This document shows, one piece after another, positions 9,283 to 17,687 of a DNA stretch of 64,000 bases; the first letter of the stretch is position 1, and each line of letters starts with the position of its first letter. The notes under the pieces were generated by a model. It was not told where the DNA came from and made no database searches. It was given only the letters and a program-made list of their open reading frames with translations. The DNA comes from Herbaspirillum sp. alder98 (GTDB lineage Bacteria > Pseudomonadota > Gammaproteobacteria > Burkholderiales > Burkholderiaceae_D), in the NCBI RefSeq assembly GCF_020179755.1, contig NZ_JAIUCY010000004.1, forward strand, positions 434,001 to 498,000, written 5' to 3'. The position numbers were made by a program, and so were the translations under genes.

Positions 9283-10710
9283 ATGAACAAGTTCGCATCC
9301 ATAACAATCACACGTCGAATTGGCATGCGCACCGCGCTGTCGCTGCTAATGGCAAGCGCCCTGGTGGCAGGCTGCACGTCGCTGCCGACCATCGTGCCCG
9401 ACATGGACACGCAATCGGCGCGCACCATCCAGATGAAGGGCGGTCGCGGCGTCCTCAGCGACCAGCAATCGAAGGCGGTGCTCGATCGCCTCAAGCAGCA
9501 GCACGGCGACAGCACCATCCTCGACCGCCACGTAGCGGTCGAAGGCGCGGTCACCGGTGCGCCGCTGGTGACCGGCAACAAGGTCACGCTGTTGATCGAT
9601 GGCCCGGCCACCTATGCCTCGATGATCCAGGCGATCCAGTCGGCGCGACAGCACATCAACATGGAAACCTACATCATGGAAGACGACGAGGTCGGGCGCC
9701 AGTTTTCCGACCTGCTCATCTCCATGCAAAAAAAGGGCGTGCAGGTCAACCTGCTGTACGACAGCGTGGGCGCGCTCAATACCCCTCGCCCATTCTTTCA
9801 GCCGATGATCGATGCCGGCGTCAGGGTGCTTGAATTCAACCCGCTCAATCCGGCCCAGGTGCGCAAGGATTGGGAGGTCAACCAGCGCGACCACCGCAAG
9901 CTGCTGGTGGTCGATGGCAAGACCGCCTTCGTCGGCGGCATCAACATCAGCAGCGTCTATTCGAGCGGCTCGTTCAGCACCCGCAAGAAGAAACCGCAAG
10001 TCAACAAGGAAGGCCAGGATGTGCCCTGGCGCGACACGCAGGTGCGCATGGATGGCCCGATCGCGCTTGAATTCCAGAAGCTCTTCATCGACACCTGGAA
10101 CAAGCAGCACGGTCCCGACCTGGGCAACACCAACTACTTTCCGCAGGTGGCGGCAGCCGGCGGTGAAATCGTGCGCGCCATCGGCAGTTCGCCCGACGAT
10201 CCGTACAGCGTCATCTACGCCACCTTCATCTCGGCCCTCAACCACGCCGAGAGCTCGGTCTACCTGACCAATGCCTATTTCGTGCCCGACCCGCAACTGC
10301 GCGATGCGTTGAAGAACGCGGTGCAGCGTGGCGTCGACGTGCGCCTGGTGCTGCCGGCCAAAAGCGATTCGGCGCTGGTGCAATATGCCTCGCGCTCGTT
10401 CTACGATGAGCTGTTGCGGGCCGGTGTAAGGATCTTCGAACGCCAGGATGCGCTGCTGCACGCCAAGACCGCCGTCATCGATGGCGTCTGGTCGACCATC
10501 GGCTCGACCAATCTCGACTGGCGCAGCTTTGTCTATAACCAGGAAATCAACGCCGTGATCCTCAGCCCGCAATTCGGCACGCAGATGAATAACCTGTTCA
10601 CCCGGGATCTTGGCGCGTCGCGCGAGATCACACTGAAAGAATGGGAAGACCGTCCCATCGGCGAACGCATCAAGGAATTCGGCGCCAGCCTGTGGTCACG
10701 CTTGTTGTAA
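9283..10710 (+). CDS. Phospholipase D-family lipoprotein (cardiolipin synthase-like)
   Basis: A 475-residue protein with an N-terminal signal and a lipobox LVAGC (Cys about residue 29), so it is probably anchored as a lipoprotein. Two HKD motifs are present: HRKLLVVDGKTAFVGG (near residue 204) and HAKTAVIDGVWSTIGSTN (near residue 393). These are the paired active-site halves of the PLD superfamily; cardiolipin synthases and related transphosphatidylases share this design. The start at 9283 (MNKFASI) is chosen, though the ATG at residue 15 (MRTALSLL) is also plausible. The lipobox is unusual for classical Cls, which has transmembrane helices. The next gene follows after 27 bases. Confidence 0.85.
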   Translation: MNKFASITITRRIGMRTALSLLMASALVAGCTSLPTIVPDMDTQSARTIQMKGGRGVLSDQQSKAVLDRLKQQHGDSTILDRHVAVEGAVTGAPLVTGNKVTLLIDGPATYASMIQAIQSARQHINMETYIMEDDEVGRQFSDLLISMQKKGVQVNLLYDSVGALNTPRPFFQPMIDAGVRVLEFNPLNPAQVRKDWEVNQRDHRKLLVVDGKTAFVGGINISSVYSSGSFSTRKKKPQVNKEGQDVPWRDTQVRMDGPIALEFQKLFIDTWNKQHGPDLGNTNYFPQVAAAGGEIVRAIGSSPDDPYSVIYATFISALNHAESSVYLTNAYFVPDPQLRDALKNAVQRGVDVRLVLPAKSDSALVQYASRSFYDELLRAGVRIFERQDALLHAKTAVIDGVWSTIGSTNLDWRSFVYNQEINAVILSPQFGTQMNNLFTRDLGASREITLKEWEDRPIGERIKEFGASLWSRLL

Positions 10711-10737
10711 AAAGTTAATCGACTCAAAGGAGCTTGC

Positions 10738-11658
10738 TTGGATCTGTCACGACATCATCTTGCCCGCGCGATATGGCGCACCATTGCCCTGTGCCTGACG
10801 CTGGTGGCTGCGAGCGCCGCATCTGCAGCCGATAACAACCTGTCGCTGGACGGCGCGGCCGGCTTGCGCACCCGCTACGCCCAATTGCAGCCGCAATTGC
10901 AGGACAACGCCTTCGGCCGCCCGCTGCATCTCGATTCGAGCGAAGGCAGCAGCACCGTCAAGGGCGATATCTACGCCGTGCTGGAGCATCCCTTTACCCA
11001 GGTGCGCGAAGCGCTGGCCAGCCCGGCGAACTGGTGCGACATCCTGATCCTGCACCTGAACACCAAGTATTGCAGCCTGTCGTCGCAGAACGGCAAGACC
11101 ATGTTGCGCATGCATGTGGGCAAGAAGACGCCGCAAGAACTGCGCGACACCTACCGGGTCGATTTCGTCTATGCCGGCGGCACGGCCGCGGCTGATTACT
11201 TTTCATCCTCGATGCGAGCCGACAAGGGGCCGCTGGACACCAGCGACTACCGGATCCAGATCGAGGCGGTGCAGTTGCCCGACAATCGCGCGTTCCTGCA
11301 CTTGAGCTATTCGTATGCGTACGGGATGGCCGGCAAGCTGGCGCTGCGCGCCTACCTGGCCACGGTGGGCCGCGACAAGGTCGGCTTTACGGTGACCGGA
11401 CAGGGTTCGGATGGCAAGCCACACTATGTCACCGGCAGCCGCGCCTCGGTGGAGCGCAACACGATGCGCTACTACCTGGCCATCGACGCCTACCTGGCGA
11501 GCCTGTCGCAACCGGCAGCGCAACGGCAGGAGAAACGGCTCGACACCTGGTACGCCACCACCGAGCAGTACCGGACCCAGTTGAACGAAGTCGACCGCAA
11601 CGCCTATCTGGCGATGAAACGCGACGAGGTGGCGCGCCAGCAGTTGCCGGCGGATTGA
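10738..11658 (+). CDS. Exported protein of unknown function, possibly START-like
   Basis: A 306-residue protein with a clear N-terminal signal peptide (hydrophobic core IALCLTLVAASAASAA). The start is a TTG at 10738, set by a strong AAAGGAG at 10726-10732; no suitably placed ATG exists. The mature part contains a WCDILILHLNTKYC stretch with two cysteines that could pair, and a mixed alpha/beta pattern faintly like SRPBCC/START lipid-binding proteins; that reading is tentative. It follows the PLD lipoprotein by 27 bases and is probably co-transcribed, suggesting an envelope-lipid function. Its stop codon directly abuts the stop of the convergent cytochrome gene. Confidence 0.7.
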   Translation: MDLSRHHLARAIWRTIALCLTLVAASAASAADNNLSLDGAAGLRTRYAQLQPQLQDNAFGRPLHLDSSEGSSTVKGDIYAVLEHPFTQVREALASPANWCDILILHLNTKYCSLSSQNGKTMLRMHVGKKTPQELRDTYRVDFVYAGGTAAADYFSSSMRADKGPLDTSDYRIQIEAVQLPDNRAFLHLSYSYAYGMAGKLALRAYLATVGRDKVGFTVTGQGSDGKPHYVTGSRASVERNTMRYYLAIDAYLASLSQPAAQRQEKRLDTWYATTEQYRTQLNEVDRNAYLAMKRDEVARQQLPAD

Positions 11659-11973
11659 TTACTTGAGCTGCAGGATCCACTTGACCAGGGTGCGGGCCTC
11701 GGCCTCCGAGACCTGGCCCTTGTTGGCCGGCATCGGCACGGCGCCCCAGGTGCCGGCGCCGCCGTTGAGGACCTTCTGCACCAGCTTGTTCTCGGCATCC
11801 TTCTGGCCTGCGTATTTCTTGGCCACATCCTTGAAGGCCGGACCGACCACCTTGTTGTCGATGGTGTGACATGCCATGCAATTCTTGGACTTGGCCAGTT
11901 GCATATTGGCCAGCACGGGGCCGGATACGGCCGACGCGGCGACCAGGGTGACGATCGACAGCAGGTACTTCAT
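11659..11973 (-). CDS. Class I c-type cytochrome, small periplasmic
   Basis: A 104-residue protein with a signal peptide (cleavage around ANMQLA). Haem attachment is CMACH, and the axial methionine is likely in the PMPANKG segment. Size and spacing fit the c-551/c-552 electron-carrier group that donates to terminal oxidases or nitrite reductase. GAGGAG precedes the ATG at 11971-11973. It is a single gene, convergent with the exported protein with no spacer between stop codons. The specific redox partner is not indicated. Confidence 0.93.
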   Translation of the reverse strand: MKYLLSIVTLVAASAVSGPVLANMQLAKSKNCMACHTIDNKVVGPAFKDVAKKYAGQKDAENKLVQKVLNGGAGTWGAVPMPANKGQVSEAEARTLVKWILQLK

Positions 11974-12199
11974 CAGGGCTCCTCAGCTAACTTGAACGAC
12001 CGCGCGACCGGGTGGATATCGAGGGATACTGCCAGCGCGAGCGGGGCTATTCTACCTTTGTTGGCGATGCCGCCAAGGCCGGCGATTGCGGCGCGCCTGC
12101 GCCAGATCAAATCAATCGTATTGCAGGTGGCGTGCTGGCACGCCATGTGGGCTTGTGCCACAATCGCGGCTGACCCGCTCACCGGAAAGACTCCAAGAC

Positions 12200-13030
12200 A
12201 TGCTGATTCACCCGATGCCCAATCCGATCGCCATCGAGATCGGTCCGCTGGCCGTTCACTGGTACGGCCTGATGTACCTGCTGGCGTTTGCCCAATTCAT
12301 TGCGCTGGGACGCCTGCGCATCAAGCAAGCGCACATCGCCGCGGTCGGCTGGAAGAAGGAAGACCTCGACGACATGCTGTTCTATGGCGTGCTGGGGGTA
12401 GTGATCGGGGGCCGGCTGGGTGAAATCCTGTTCTACAACCCGGCCTATTATTTTGCCAACCCGGCCGACATGATCGCCGTCTGGAAGGGTGGCATGTCGT
12501 TTCACGGCGGCTTCCTGGGCGTGATGCTGGCGATGTGGCTGTGGGGCCGCAAGCGCGGGCGCAAGCTGATGGATATCATGGACTTCATCGCGCCGCTGGT
12601 ACCGCTCGGTTATGCGGCCGGCCGCCTGGGCAATTTCATCAACGCCGAACTCCCCGGGCGCCCGGCAGACCCGTCGCTGCCCTGGGCGATGATCTGGCCC
12701 AATGTCGATAACATTCCCCGCCATCCCTCGCCGATCTACCAGATGCTGGTCGATGGCATCCTGTTATTCATCATCCTCTGGTTCTTCGCGCGCCAGACCC
12801 GCCCGCGCATGGCGGTCGCCGGCATGTTCTCGCTGCTGTACGGCTGCGCACGCTTCTTCACCGAATATTTCCGCATGCCAGACTACGATGTGCATTTCGC
12901 CGGCATCACCATCTCGGCCGGACAGATGCTGTCACTGCCGATGGTGGTGCTGGGCATCCTGCTGCTGGTGCTGGCCTATCGCCGCAACGAGTACGCCAGC
13001 CCGCCGCTGGCGGCGGGAAGCGGCAAGTAG
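12200..13030 (+). CDS. lgt: Prolipoprotein diacylglyceryl transferase
   Basis: A 276-residue, seven-helix inner-membrane enzyme that transfers diacylglycerol from phosphatidylglycerol to the lipobox cysteine of prolipoproteins. Family landmarks are HWYGLMYLLAF near the N-terminus, GGMSFHGGFLG and the signature GRLGNFINAELPGR. The ATG at 12200 (MLIHPMPNPIAIEIGPLAVHW) fits the family N-terminus; longer upstream reading is not supported. It is monocistronic here and is followed by a strong terminator. Confidence 0.97.
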   Translation: MLIHPMPNPIAIEIGPLAVHWYGLMYLLAFAQFIALGRLRIKQAHIAAVGWKKEDLDDMLFYGVLGVVIGGRLGEILFYNPAYYFANPADMIAVWKGGMSFHGGFLGVMLAMWLWGRKRGRKLMDIMDFIAPLVPLGYAAGRLGNFINAELPGRPADPSLPWAMIWPNVDNIPRHPSPIYQMLVDGILLFIILWFFARQTRPRMAVAGMFSLLYGCARFFTEYFRMPDYDVHFAGITISAGQMLSLPMVVLGILLLVLAYRRNEYASPPLAAGSGK

Positions 13031-13043
13031 AAAAGCGGTTGAT

Positions 13044-13078
13044 AAAAAAAAGGGGGGCCAGTACGGCCCCCCTTTTTT
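13044..13078. terminator. Bidirectional Rho-independent terminator after lgt
   Basis: The stem GGGGGGCC/GGCCCCCC is flanked by an A-run on the left and a T-run on the right, so it can work for lgt (+) and for eda (-). Confidence 0.93.
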
Positions 13079-13084
13079 ATAACC

Positions 13085-13122
13085 CTCGTCGTCCTGACGA
13101 AAGTCAGGACCCAGCGTCTTTC
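13085..13122. repeat. REP-like palindromic unit, single copy
   Basis: The unit runs CGTCGTCCTGACGAAAGTCAGGACCCAGCGTC in two parts: a CGTCG head, then the hairpin CCTGAC-GAAA-GTCAGG, then an ACCCAGCGTC tail. The same plan recurs near 44 kb, 52 kb and 55.8 kb. It lies between convergent lgt and eda. Confidence 0.8.
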
Positions 13123-13132
13123 AGCGAAGCGA

Positions 13133-13762
13133 TCAAGCCTTCTTCAGTGCGCTGGCCGCACGGGCGATCTCGGTGATCTTGTCCCAGTCGCCGGCTTCGA
13201 TGGCGGCCTTTGGCGTCAACCAGGAACCGCCCACGCAGACCACGTTCTTGCACGCCAGGAACTGCGGCGCCGTCTCTTGCGTGATGCCACCAGTCGGACA
13301 GAACGACACGTCGCCCAGCGGGCCGGCGATGCCGTTCAACATGCCGATTCCACCAGCCGGCACCGCCGGGAACAACTTCAACTGACGGAAACCGGCTTCG
13401 CGCGCTGCCATCACTTCGGATGGCGTCATCACGCCCGGCAGCAGTGGCAAGCCGCTGCGCTTGGCCGCTTCGATCAACGCCGCCGTCAGGCCCGGCGACA
13501 CACCAAAGACCGCGCCGGCATCGCGCGAGGCGGCGAATTCTTCGGGCGCGGTCAGGGTGCCGACGCCGACGATGGCGTCCGGCACCGATTCGGCGATGGC
13601 ACGAATGGCCGGCAGGCCGTGTTCGGTACGCAGCGTGATTTCAAGCACGCGGATGCCACCTGCCACCAGCGCGCGGGCCAGCGGAACTGCGTGTTCGATC
13701 TTGTCGATGGCGATCACCGGGATGACCGGCGAGGCGCGCATGATGTCCAGTGTTGTCTTCAT
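13133..13762 (-). CDS. eda: 2-keto-3-deoxy-6-phosphogluconate aldolase
   Basis: A 209-residue class I aldolase that cleaves KDPG to pyruvate and glyceraldehyde 3-phosphate. The Schiff-base Lys lies in FRQLKLFPA, the catalytic Glu in [12 protein letters not shown], and the phosphate loop in PTGGIT. The ATG at 13760-13762 overlaps the edd stop by four bases, giving coupled synthesis of the two Entner-Doudoroff enzymes. Confidence 0.97.
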   Translation of the reverse strand: MKTTLDIMRASPVIPVIAIDKIEHAVPLARALVAGGIRVLEITLRTEHGLPAIRAIAESVPDAIVGVGTLTAPEEFAASRDAGAVFGVSPGLTAALIEAAKRSGLPLLPGVMTPSEVMAAREAGFRQLKLFPAVPAGGIGMLNGIAGPLGDVSFCPTGGITQETAPQFLACKNVVCVGGSWLTPKAAIEAGDWDKITEIARAASALKKA

Positions 13763-15636
13763 ACTGTTGTGCTCTCTTTTTGTTTATCGTTGATCGGCGG
13801 CAGGCCAAACGTGGCGCCGCCCTCTTCTGCCGTGCCCACGGCGTTGCGGAACATGCTGAACAATTCACGGCCCATGCCGTGCTGGTTGCCGAACAGGTCA
13901 GCGGTATCCAGTGTGCGGCGTTCCCATTCGTCGGCCGGGACCAGTGCTTCAAGCACGCCGGCTTCGGTATCGAGACGAATGATATCGCCGGTTCGCACCA
14001 GGCCCAGCGGACCGCCGCCCAGCACCTCGGGCGTGACGTGGATGGCCGACGGCACCTTGCCCGACGCGCCCGACATGCGGCCATCGGTGACCAGCGCCAC
14101 ATGGCGTCCCTTGTCCTGCAGGATACCGAGCGCAGGCGTGAGCGAATGCAGCTCCGGCATGCCGTTGGCGCGCGGGCCCTGGAAGGTGAGCACGGCCACG
14201 AAGTCGCGGTCCAGCTCGCCGGCCTTGAAGGCGGCCATGAAGGCTTCCTGCGAATGGAACACCACCGCCGGCGCCTCTACCCGCCGGTGCTCATGCTTCA
14301 CCGCCGATATCTTGGACACCGAGCGCCCCAGGTTGCCCTTCAACAGCTTGAGGCCGCCATCGGGGGCGAACGGCTTGGCGACCGTGCCCACCACCGCCTC
14401 GTCGGCGCTCTTGGTGGGGGCGTCGCGCCACACCACCTTGCCCACGCTGCCTTCTGCGACTTCGCCGGCCAGCATCGGCTCTTGCGTATGGGCGCGCAGG
14501 CCCTGGCCCAGGATGGTGGTGACGTCGTCATGCATCAGGCCGGCATCGATCAGCTCGCGCAGCACGAAACCGGTGCCGCCGGCCGCATGGAAATGGTTCA
14601 CATCGGCCGAACCGTTGGGATAGATGCGGGTGATCAGCGGCACGACTTCGGACAACTTGTCGAAGTCGTCCCAGTCGATCACGATGCCGGCCGCCTTGGC
14701 GATCGCCACCAGATGCAGCGTATGGTTGGTGGAGCCGCCCGTGGCATGCAGCGCGACGATGGCGTTGACGATCGCCTTCTCGTCGATCATGCGGCCGACC
14801 GGCGTGTATTGCGCGCCCTGGTCGGTGATCCTGGCGGCCTGCTGGGCCGCCGCCGCCGTGAGCGCATCGCGCAATGGCGTATTGGGCGTGATGAAGGCGG
14901 CGCCCGGCAAGTGCAGCCCCATCGCTTCCATCAACATCTGGTTGCTGTTGGCGGTACCGTAGAAGGTGCAGGTACCGGCGCCGTGGTAGGACTTCGATTC
15001 GGCCTCGAGCAACTCGGCGCGACCGATCTTGCCTGCCGTATAGAGCTGGCGGATCTTGACCTTGTCATTGTTGCTCATGCCGCTGGTCATCGGACCGGCC
15101 GGCACGAACACGGCCGGCAAGTGGCCGAAATGCAAGGCGCCGATCAACAGGCCCGGCACGATCTTGTCGCACACGCCCAGGTACAACGCGGCGTCGAACA
15201 TGTTGTGCGACAGCGCGATGGCGGTCGCCATGGCGATGGCGTCGCGCGAGAAGAGCGACATTTCCATGCCGGCCTGACCCTGCGTGACGCCATCGCACAT
15301 GGCCGGCGTGCCACCGGCGAACTGCGCTACCGCGCCCACTTCGCGCGCGGCGGCTTTCAATATCTGGGGGAAACGCTCGAACGGCTGATGCGCCGAAAGC
15401 ATGTCGTTGTAGGCCGAGACGATCGCCAGCGACGGCGCCTTGTCTTCCTTCAACTTCAATTTGTCATTGGCCGGAAAGGCTGCGAAGCCGTGAGCCAGGT
15501 TGGTGCAGGCCAGTGCGCCACGCTGCACGCCCTTGCGACGGGCCGCTTCCAATCGTTCGAGATAAGCGGTCCGGTAGGGACGACTACGTTCGGCGATGCG
15601 TCGGGTGACGCTGGCTAAGGTAGCGTTGAGAGGCAT
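13759..15636 (-). CDS. edd: 6-phosphogluconate dehydratase
   Basis: A 625-residue Fe-S dehydratase of the IlvD/Edd family that converts 6-phosphogluconate to KDPG. The motif [12 protein letters not shown] carries a cluster cysteine, and [14 protein letters not shown] a second; [14 protein letters not shown] is the family C-terminal signature. Length matches the Edd subgroup. The ATG at 15634-15636 has AGGAAA upstream, and this leader overlaps a gluconate-type operator at 15647-15660, with a HexR-like box immediately beyond at 15662-15676. It is transcribed away from pgi and overlaps eda downstream. Confidence 0.97.
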   Translation of the reverse strand: MPLNATLASVTRRIAERSRPYRTAYLERLEAARRKGVQRGALACTNLAHGFAAFPANDKLKLKEDKAPSLAIVSAYNDMLSAHQPFERFPQILKAAAREVGAVAQFAGGTPAMCDGVTQGQAGMEMSLFSRDAIAMATAIALSHNMFDAALYLGVCDKIVPGLLIGALHFGHLPAVFVPAGPMTSGMSNNDKVKIRQLYTAGKIGRAELLEAESKSYHGAGTCTFYGTANSNQMLMEAMGLHLPGAAFITPNTPLRDALTAAAAQQAARITDQGAQYTPVGRMIDEKAIVNAIVALHATGGSTNHTLHLVAIAKAAGIVIDWDDFDKLSEVVPLITRIYPNGSADVNHFHAAGGTGFVLRELIDAGLMHDDVTTILGQGLRAHTQEPMLAGEVAEGSVGKVVWRDAPTKSADEAVVGTVAKPFAPDGGLKLLKGNLGRSVSKISAVKHEHRRVEAPAVVFHSQEAFMAAFKAGELDRDFVAVLTFQGPRANGMPELHSLTPALGILQDKGRHVALVTDGRMSGASGKVPSAIHVTPEVLGGGPLGLVRTGDIIRLDTEAGVLEALVPADEWERRTLDTADLFGNQHGMGRELFSMFRNAVGTAEEGGATFGLPPINDKQKESTTV

Positions 15637-15646
15637 TGTCGTTTCC

Positions 15647-15660
15647 TGTTAGCGTTAACA
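15647..15660. promoter_or_regulatory. Gluconate-repressor-type operator in front of edd
   Basis: TGTTAGCGTTAACA is identical to the core of the operator at 26128-26141 between gntP and the LacI-family repressor. It sits 11-24 bases upstream of the edd start and abuts its Shine-Dalgarno sequence. The sequence identity is seen directly; binding is inferred. Confidence 0.75.
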
Positions 15661-15661
15661 A

Positions 15662-15676
15662 TGTAATTTTACTACA
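15662..15676. promoter_or_regulatory. HexR box, edd side
   Basis: TGTAATTTTACTACA fits the known proteobacterial HexR palindrome (TGTARTWWWAYTACA) at every position. It is placed to repress edd-eda until KDPG accumulates. The hexR gene itself lies 3.5 kb away in this window. Confidence 0.85.
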
Positions 15677-15834
15677 CAAATTTCAACAAATAAAATCAAT
15701 GACTTGGCGACAGAACAACATCAAGACAGCCGACTCGACACTGGGCGCACTTCAAAATAATTCAAGAACCTGAAAGACCGCCACCAGCAGGCGTTTCCAG
15801 CAAAATCACTGATTGTCATGGACTCGTCATAAAC

Positions 15835-15849
15835 TGTAGTGAAATTACC
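15835..15849. promoter_or_regulatory. HexR box, pgi side
   Basis: TGTAGTGAAATTACC matches the HexR palindrome except one centre base and the last base. It is 106 bases upstream of the pgi start, so the pgi-zwf-hexR-tal operon is probably HexR-controlled and autoregulated. Confidence 0.7.
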
Positions 15850-15955
15850 ATCAAGATACCAATTGATGTATAGTCACGGCATCGTACCGGCAATTTCTGC
15901 GCCGCACGCGCTTTCGGTTCCCGCGCGGTGCGACGCCTAACAAGACCCGAAGAAC

Positions 15956-17611
15956 ATGCACACCACCGCACTGACCGACTCGGTCGCCTTCCAGGCTCTG
16001 CAGCAGCATCACGGCCAAGCCGCCAGCTGGCATATGCGCGAACTGTTCGCGCAACAGCCCGACCGCTTCGAGCGCATGTCACTGAGCGCTGCCGGCATCC
16101 TGCTCGATTATTCGAAGAACCGCATCGAGACGCGTACCCTGTCGCTGTTGCTGGACCTGGCCCGCGAACGTCAAGTCGAACCGCTGCGCGATGCCATGTT
16201 CGGTGGCGAAAAAATCAACTTTACCGAACATCGCGCAGTCTTGCACACTGCACTGCGGGCACCCGCCCATAGCAACGGCGCCCGAGTGGATGGACAAGCC
16301 GTCGGCGCCGACGTTCAGGAAGTATTGGCGCACATGCGCGACTTCACCGCGCGCGTGCGTAGCGGCCAATGGCTGGGTTACACCGGGCGCGCCATCACTG
16401 ACATCGTCAACATCGGCATTGGCGGCTCGCATCTGGGTCCGCAGATGGTCTGTACCGCGCTGCGCCCGTTTGCCCATGAGCGGCTGCGGGCTCACTTCGT
16501 GTCCAACGTCGATGGCCATGATCTGGACGAGGTGCTGGCGCGGGTCGATCCCGAAACCACCCTGTTCATCGTTGCCTCCAAGACATTCACCACGCAGGAA
16601 ACCATGATGAACGCGCAGTCGGCGCGCAGCTGGTTCCTGCGGCACCCCGGTCGCAGCACGGCCGACCTGGCGCGCCATTTCGTGGCGGTCTCGACCAATG
16701 CAGCAGAAGTCAGCGCGTTCGGCATCGATACCGACAACATGTTCCCCTTCTGGGACTGGGTCGGCGGACGTTATTCGGTATGGTCGTCGATCGGCTTGTC
16801 GATCGCGCTGCTGCTGGGCTTCGAGAATTTCTCGGCGTTCCTGGGCGGGGCCCATGCGATGGACCAGCACTTCCTGGAAGCGCCGCTGGAGCGCAACATG
16901 CCGGTGATCCAGGCCATGATCGGCATCTGGAACCGCAACTTCTTCAACAGCGAATCGCTGTCGATCGCCCCTTACCACCACGGCTTGCGCTTTTTCCCTT
17001 CCTACCTGCAGCAGCTGGAGATGGAAAGCAACGGCAAGCGCATCACCCGCGACGGCAGCGACGTCGGGGTGGCGACCTGCCCCTTCATCTGGGGCGATGT
17101 GGGCACCAATGGCCAGCACGCGTTCTTCCAATTGTTGCACCAGGGCACCGATATCACGCCGATCGATTTCATTGCCGTGCTGCGCCCGGCGCACCGCATC
17201 GACGGTCACCACCAGGTGCTGCTGGCGAACTGCTTCGCCCAGTCGGAAGCCTTCATGCGGGGCAAGGACGCCAGCGAGGTTCGCGCCGACCTGCAACGCG
17301 CCGGTCTCGACGATGCGGAACTGAACGCGCTTTTGCCGCACAAAACCTTCAACGGCAACCGGCCCAGCAACACCCTGCTGCTGTCCGAACTGACCCCGGC
17401 CACGCTGGGCGCCCTGATCGCGCTGTACGAGCACAAGACATTCGTGCAAGGCGCGATCTGGGGCATCAACAGTTTCGACCAGTGGGGCGTCGAATTGGGC
17501 AAGGTACTGGCCAGGACCATCCATGGCGAACTCAAGGGCGACAGCACGCCGGCGCAGCACGACTGCTCCACCAATGCCCTGATTGCACTGGCCAAGGAAG
17601 CGCAACAATGA
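15956..17611 (+). CDS. pgi: Glucose-6-phosphate isomerase
   Basis: A 551-residue enzyme interconverting glucose 6-phosphate and fructose 6-phosphate, close to the E. coli length of 549. Recognisable segments are [11 protein letters not shown] (substrate phosphate loop), [22 protein letters not shown] and the C-terminal [13 protein letters not shown]. The ATG at 15956 starts [12 protein letters not shown]. It leads the operon pgi-zwf-hexR-tal. In an organism relying on the Entner-Doudoroff route it would recycle fructose 6-phosphate into glucose 6-phosphate. Confidence 0.97.
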   Translation: MHTTALTDSVAFQALQQHHGQAASWHMRELFAQQPDRFERMSLSAAGILLDYSKNRIETRTLSLLLDLARERQVEPLRDAMFGGEKINFTEHRAVLHTALRAPAHSNGARVDGQAVGADVQEVLAHMRDFTARVRSGQWLGYTGRAITDIVNIGIGGSHLGPQMVCTALRPFAHERLRAHFVSNVDGHDLDEVLARVDPETTLFIVASKTFTTQETMMNAQSARSWFLRHPGRSTADLARHFVAVSTNAAEVSAFGIDTDNMFPFWDWVGGRYSVWSSIGLSIALLLGFENFSAFLGGAHAMDQHFLEAPLERNMPVIQAMIGIWNRNFFNSESLSIAPYHHGLRFFPSYLQQLEMESNGKRITRDGSDVGVATCPFIWGDVGTNGQHAFFQLLHQGTDITPIDFIAVLRPAHRIDGHHQVLLANCFAQSEAFMRGKDASEVRADLQRAGLDDAELNALLPHKTFNGNRPSNTLLLSELTPATLGALIALYEHKTFVQGAIWGINSFDQWGVELGKVLARTIHGELKGDSTPAQHDCSTNALIALAKEAQQ

Positions 17612-17687
17612 TGCAGGCGCGGCTCCGGACGATGGAGCCGCGCTCACTACCACCGCAGATCAACCCGCACACCAAACGACACTGATC

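Larger units (their letters stand above)
15637..15955. promoter_or_regulatory. Divergent edd / pgi regulatory region
   Basis: This 319-base gap holds both promoters. I can support three sites in it: the gluconate-type operator (15647-15660) and HexR-like box (15662-15676) on the edd side, and a second HexR-like box (15835-15849) on the pgi side. The rest is AT-richer than its surroundings and contains no open frame I would call a gene. Confidence 0.8.

Noticed and set aside
13750..15618. Open frame of 622 codons opposite edd
   Set aside because: It covers edd almost exactly on the other strand, has no recognisable domain and shows the same His/Arg/Gln-rich shadow composition.
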